A stretch of DNA of 64,000 nucleotides from Nocardioides marmorisolisilvae (GTDB taxonomy: Bacteria; Actinomycetota; Actinomycetes; Propionibacteriales; Nocardioidaceae). The DNA lies in the NCBI RefSeq assembly GCF_031656915.1, contig NZ_CP134227.1, forward strand, positions 558,001 to 622,000, in the 5' to 3' direction. Under the pieces are notes generated by a model that was not told the origin of the DNA, did not search any database, and saw nothing but the letters and a program-made list of their open reading frames with translations. This document shows, piece by piece, positions 62,898-64,000 of the stretch. Made by a program: the position numbers and the translations under genes. Each line of letters starts with the position of its first letter. The first letter of the stretch is position 1.

Positions 62898-64000
62898 CTA
62901 GCCGACGGCACCTTCCATCTGCAGCTCGATCAGGCGGTTGAGCTCGAGGGCGTACTCCATCGGCAGCTCCTTGGCGATCGGCTCGACGAAGCCACGCACG
63001 ATCATCGCCATCGCCTCGTCCTGCTCCATGCCGCGTGACATCAAGTAGAACAGCTGGTCGTCGCTGACCTTGGAGACGCTGGCCTCGTGGCCCATCGACA
63101 CGTCATCCTCGCGGATGTCGACGTACGGGTAGGTGTCGGAGCGACTGATCTGGTCGACCAGCAGGGCGTCGCACAGCACGTTGGACTTGGAGCCGTGCGC
63201 GCCCTCGTTGATCTGGATCAGGCCGCGGTAGGAGGTCCGCCCCCCGCCACGGGCCACCGACTTGCTCAGGATCGAGCTCGAGGTGTTCGGCGCGGCGTGC
63301 ACCATCTTGGCGCCCGCGTCCTGGTGCTGGCCCTCGCCGGCGAAGGCGATCGAGAGGGTCTCGCCCTTCGCGTGCTCGCCCATGAGGTAGACCGCGGGGT
63401 ACTTCATCGTCACCTTGGAGCCGATGTTGCCGTCGACCCACTCCATCGTGGCGCCGGCATCACAGGTGGCCCGCTTGGTGACCAGGTTGTAGACGTTGTT
63501 CGACCAGTTCTGGATGGTCGTGTAGCGGCAGCGGCCGCCCTTCTTCACGATGATCTCGACCACGGCCGAGTGCAGCGAGTCGGAGCTGTAGATCGGCGCG
63601 GTGCAGCCCTCGACGTAGTGCACGTAGGCGTCCTCGTCGACGATGATCAGGGTCCGCTCGAACTGGCCCATGTTCTCGGTGTTGATCCGGAAGTAGGCCT
63701 GCAGCGGGATGTCGACGTGGACACCCTTGGGCACGTAGATGAACGAACCGCCCGACCAGACGCTGGTGTTCAGCGCGGCGAACTTGTTGTCGCCGACCGG
63801 GATCACCGTGCCGAAGTACTCCCGGAAGAGCTCTTCGTGCTCGCGCAGCGCGGTGTCGGTGTCGACGAAGATGACGCCCTGCTCCTCGAGGTCCGCGCGG
63901 ATCGAGTGGTAGACGACCTCGGATTCGTACTGCGCGGCGACCCCGGAGACCAGCCGCTGCTTCTCCGCCTCGGGGATGCCGAGCTTGTCGTAGGTGTTGC
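62898..64000 (-). CDS. sufB: Fe-S cluster assembly protein SufB (5' end beyond the window)
   Basis: These 367 codons are the C-terminal three quarters of SufB; the start lies past 64000. Visible family segments include [59 protein letters not shown] with the conserved Cys, and DISR-type end region [20 protein letters not shown]. SufB is the scaffold on which the cluster forms with SufD and SufC. It is the first suf gene visible; a regulator such as SufR may precede it outside the window. Confidence 0.96.
   Translation of the reverse strand, partial: NTYDKLGIPEAEKQRLVSGVAAQYESEVVYHSIRADLEEQGVIFVDTDTALREHEELFREYFGTVIPVGDNKFAALNTSVWSGGSFIYVPKGVHVDIPLQAYFRINTENMGQFERTLIIVDEDAYVHYVEGCTAPIYSSDSLHSAVVEIIVKKGGRCRYTTIQNWSNNVYNLVTKRATCDAGATMEWVDGNIGSKVTMKYPAVYLMGEHAKGETLSIAFAGEGQHQDAGAKMVHAAPNTSSSILSKSVARGGGRTSYRGLIQINEGAHGSKSNVLCDALLVDQISRSDTYPYVDIREDDVSMGHEASVSKVSDDQLFYLMSRGMEQDEAMAMIVRGFVEPIAKELPMEYALELNRLIELQMEGAVG

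Overview
The window is a very GC-rich, gene-dense stretch of a high-GC actinobacterial chromosome. Gene content and gene orders fit Propionibacteriales, most likely a Nocardioides-like organism. The evidence is a suf operon with an embedded Rieske ferredoxin (sufB-sufD-Rieske-sufC-sufS-sufU-DUF59), a GuaB1-type GMP reductase, an F420-type luciferase-like oxidoreductase, a mycothiol-dependent maleylpyruvate isomerase-like protein, a FadE24/FadE23-like acyl-CoA dehydrogenase pair, a mabA-inhA-like fabG-fabI pair, an acVLRF1 protein, and a tRNA gene without an encoded CCA. The genus is an inference from gene content only.

Layout. Positions 1-6.2 kb hold catabolic and redox genes: a TetR-P450-SDR operon that resembles the mycobacterial cyp123 locus, divergent from an F420-type oxidoreductase with two clear operator-like inverted repeats between them; then an XRE/MmyB regulator with two aldo-keto reductases, and a SnoaL-like pseudogene. 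From 6.5 to 10.1 kb lies an accessory segment at the 3' end of a tRNA-Leu(GAG) gene. It is bounded by a 22-23 nt repeat of the tRNA 3' end, and it carries a complete IS21-family element (6759-8929, 5-bp target duplication TAAGC) and an orphan secreted protein. From 10.1 to 22.6 kb come a nucleosidase, GuaB1, two acyl-CoA dehydrogenases, peptide deformylase, a coupled ThDP enzyme plus giant FAD/Fe-S oxidoreductase, an enolase-superfamily enzyme and an rRNA/tRNA methyltransferase. From 22.6 to 31.8 kb come siroheme synthase, small hydrolases, an ABC-NfeD-SPFH-TauE operon and serB.

From 31.8 to 40.1 kb is a cyanophycin region: cyanophycinase (cphB), cyanophycin synthetase (cphA), then on the other strand a NYN/LOTUS RNase-like gene, an MFS exporter and a stand-alone Mur-ligase paralogue of the CphA C-terminal half. 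From 40.2 to 49.6 kb are fabI-fabG, a 79-bp tandem repeat, dodecin, moaA, SURF1, an SDR with an atypical active site, an ABC exporter, an enoyl-CoA hydratase and an ABC-F ATPase. From 49.6 to 54.6 kb are a zinc metallopeptidase and a compact biotin-uptake operon, bioY - short AMP-ligase - thiolase - bioM - bioN. The last 8 kb is one long minus-strand unit: sufB (cut by the window end), sufD, Rieske, sufC, sufS, sufU, sufT-like, ASCH protein, acVLRF1, phosphotransferase.

The most interesting candidates are the tRNA-Leu island with its displaced terminator, the bioY operon containing an AMP-ligase that lacks its N-terminal half and a thiolase that lacks the second catalytic cysteine, the cyanophycin locus with its orphan Mur-ligase paralogue, and the translationally coupled ThDP/FAD-Fe-S pair. 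Most remaining genes are ordinary housekeeping genes. No CRISPR array, phage module or toxin-antitoxin pair was seen.
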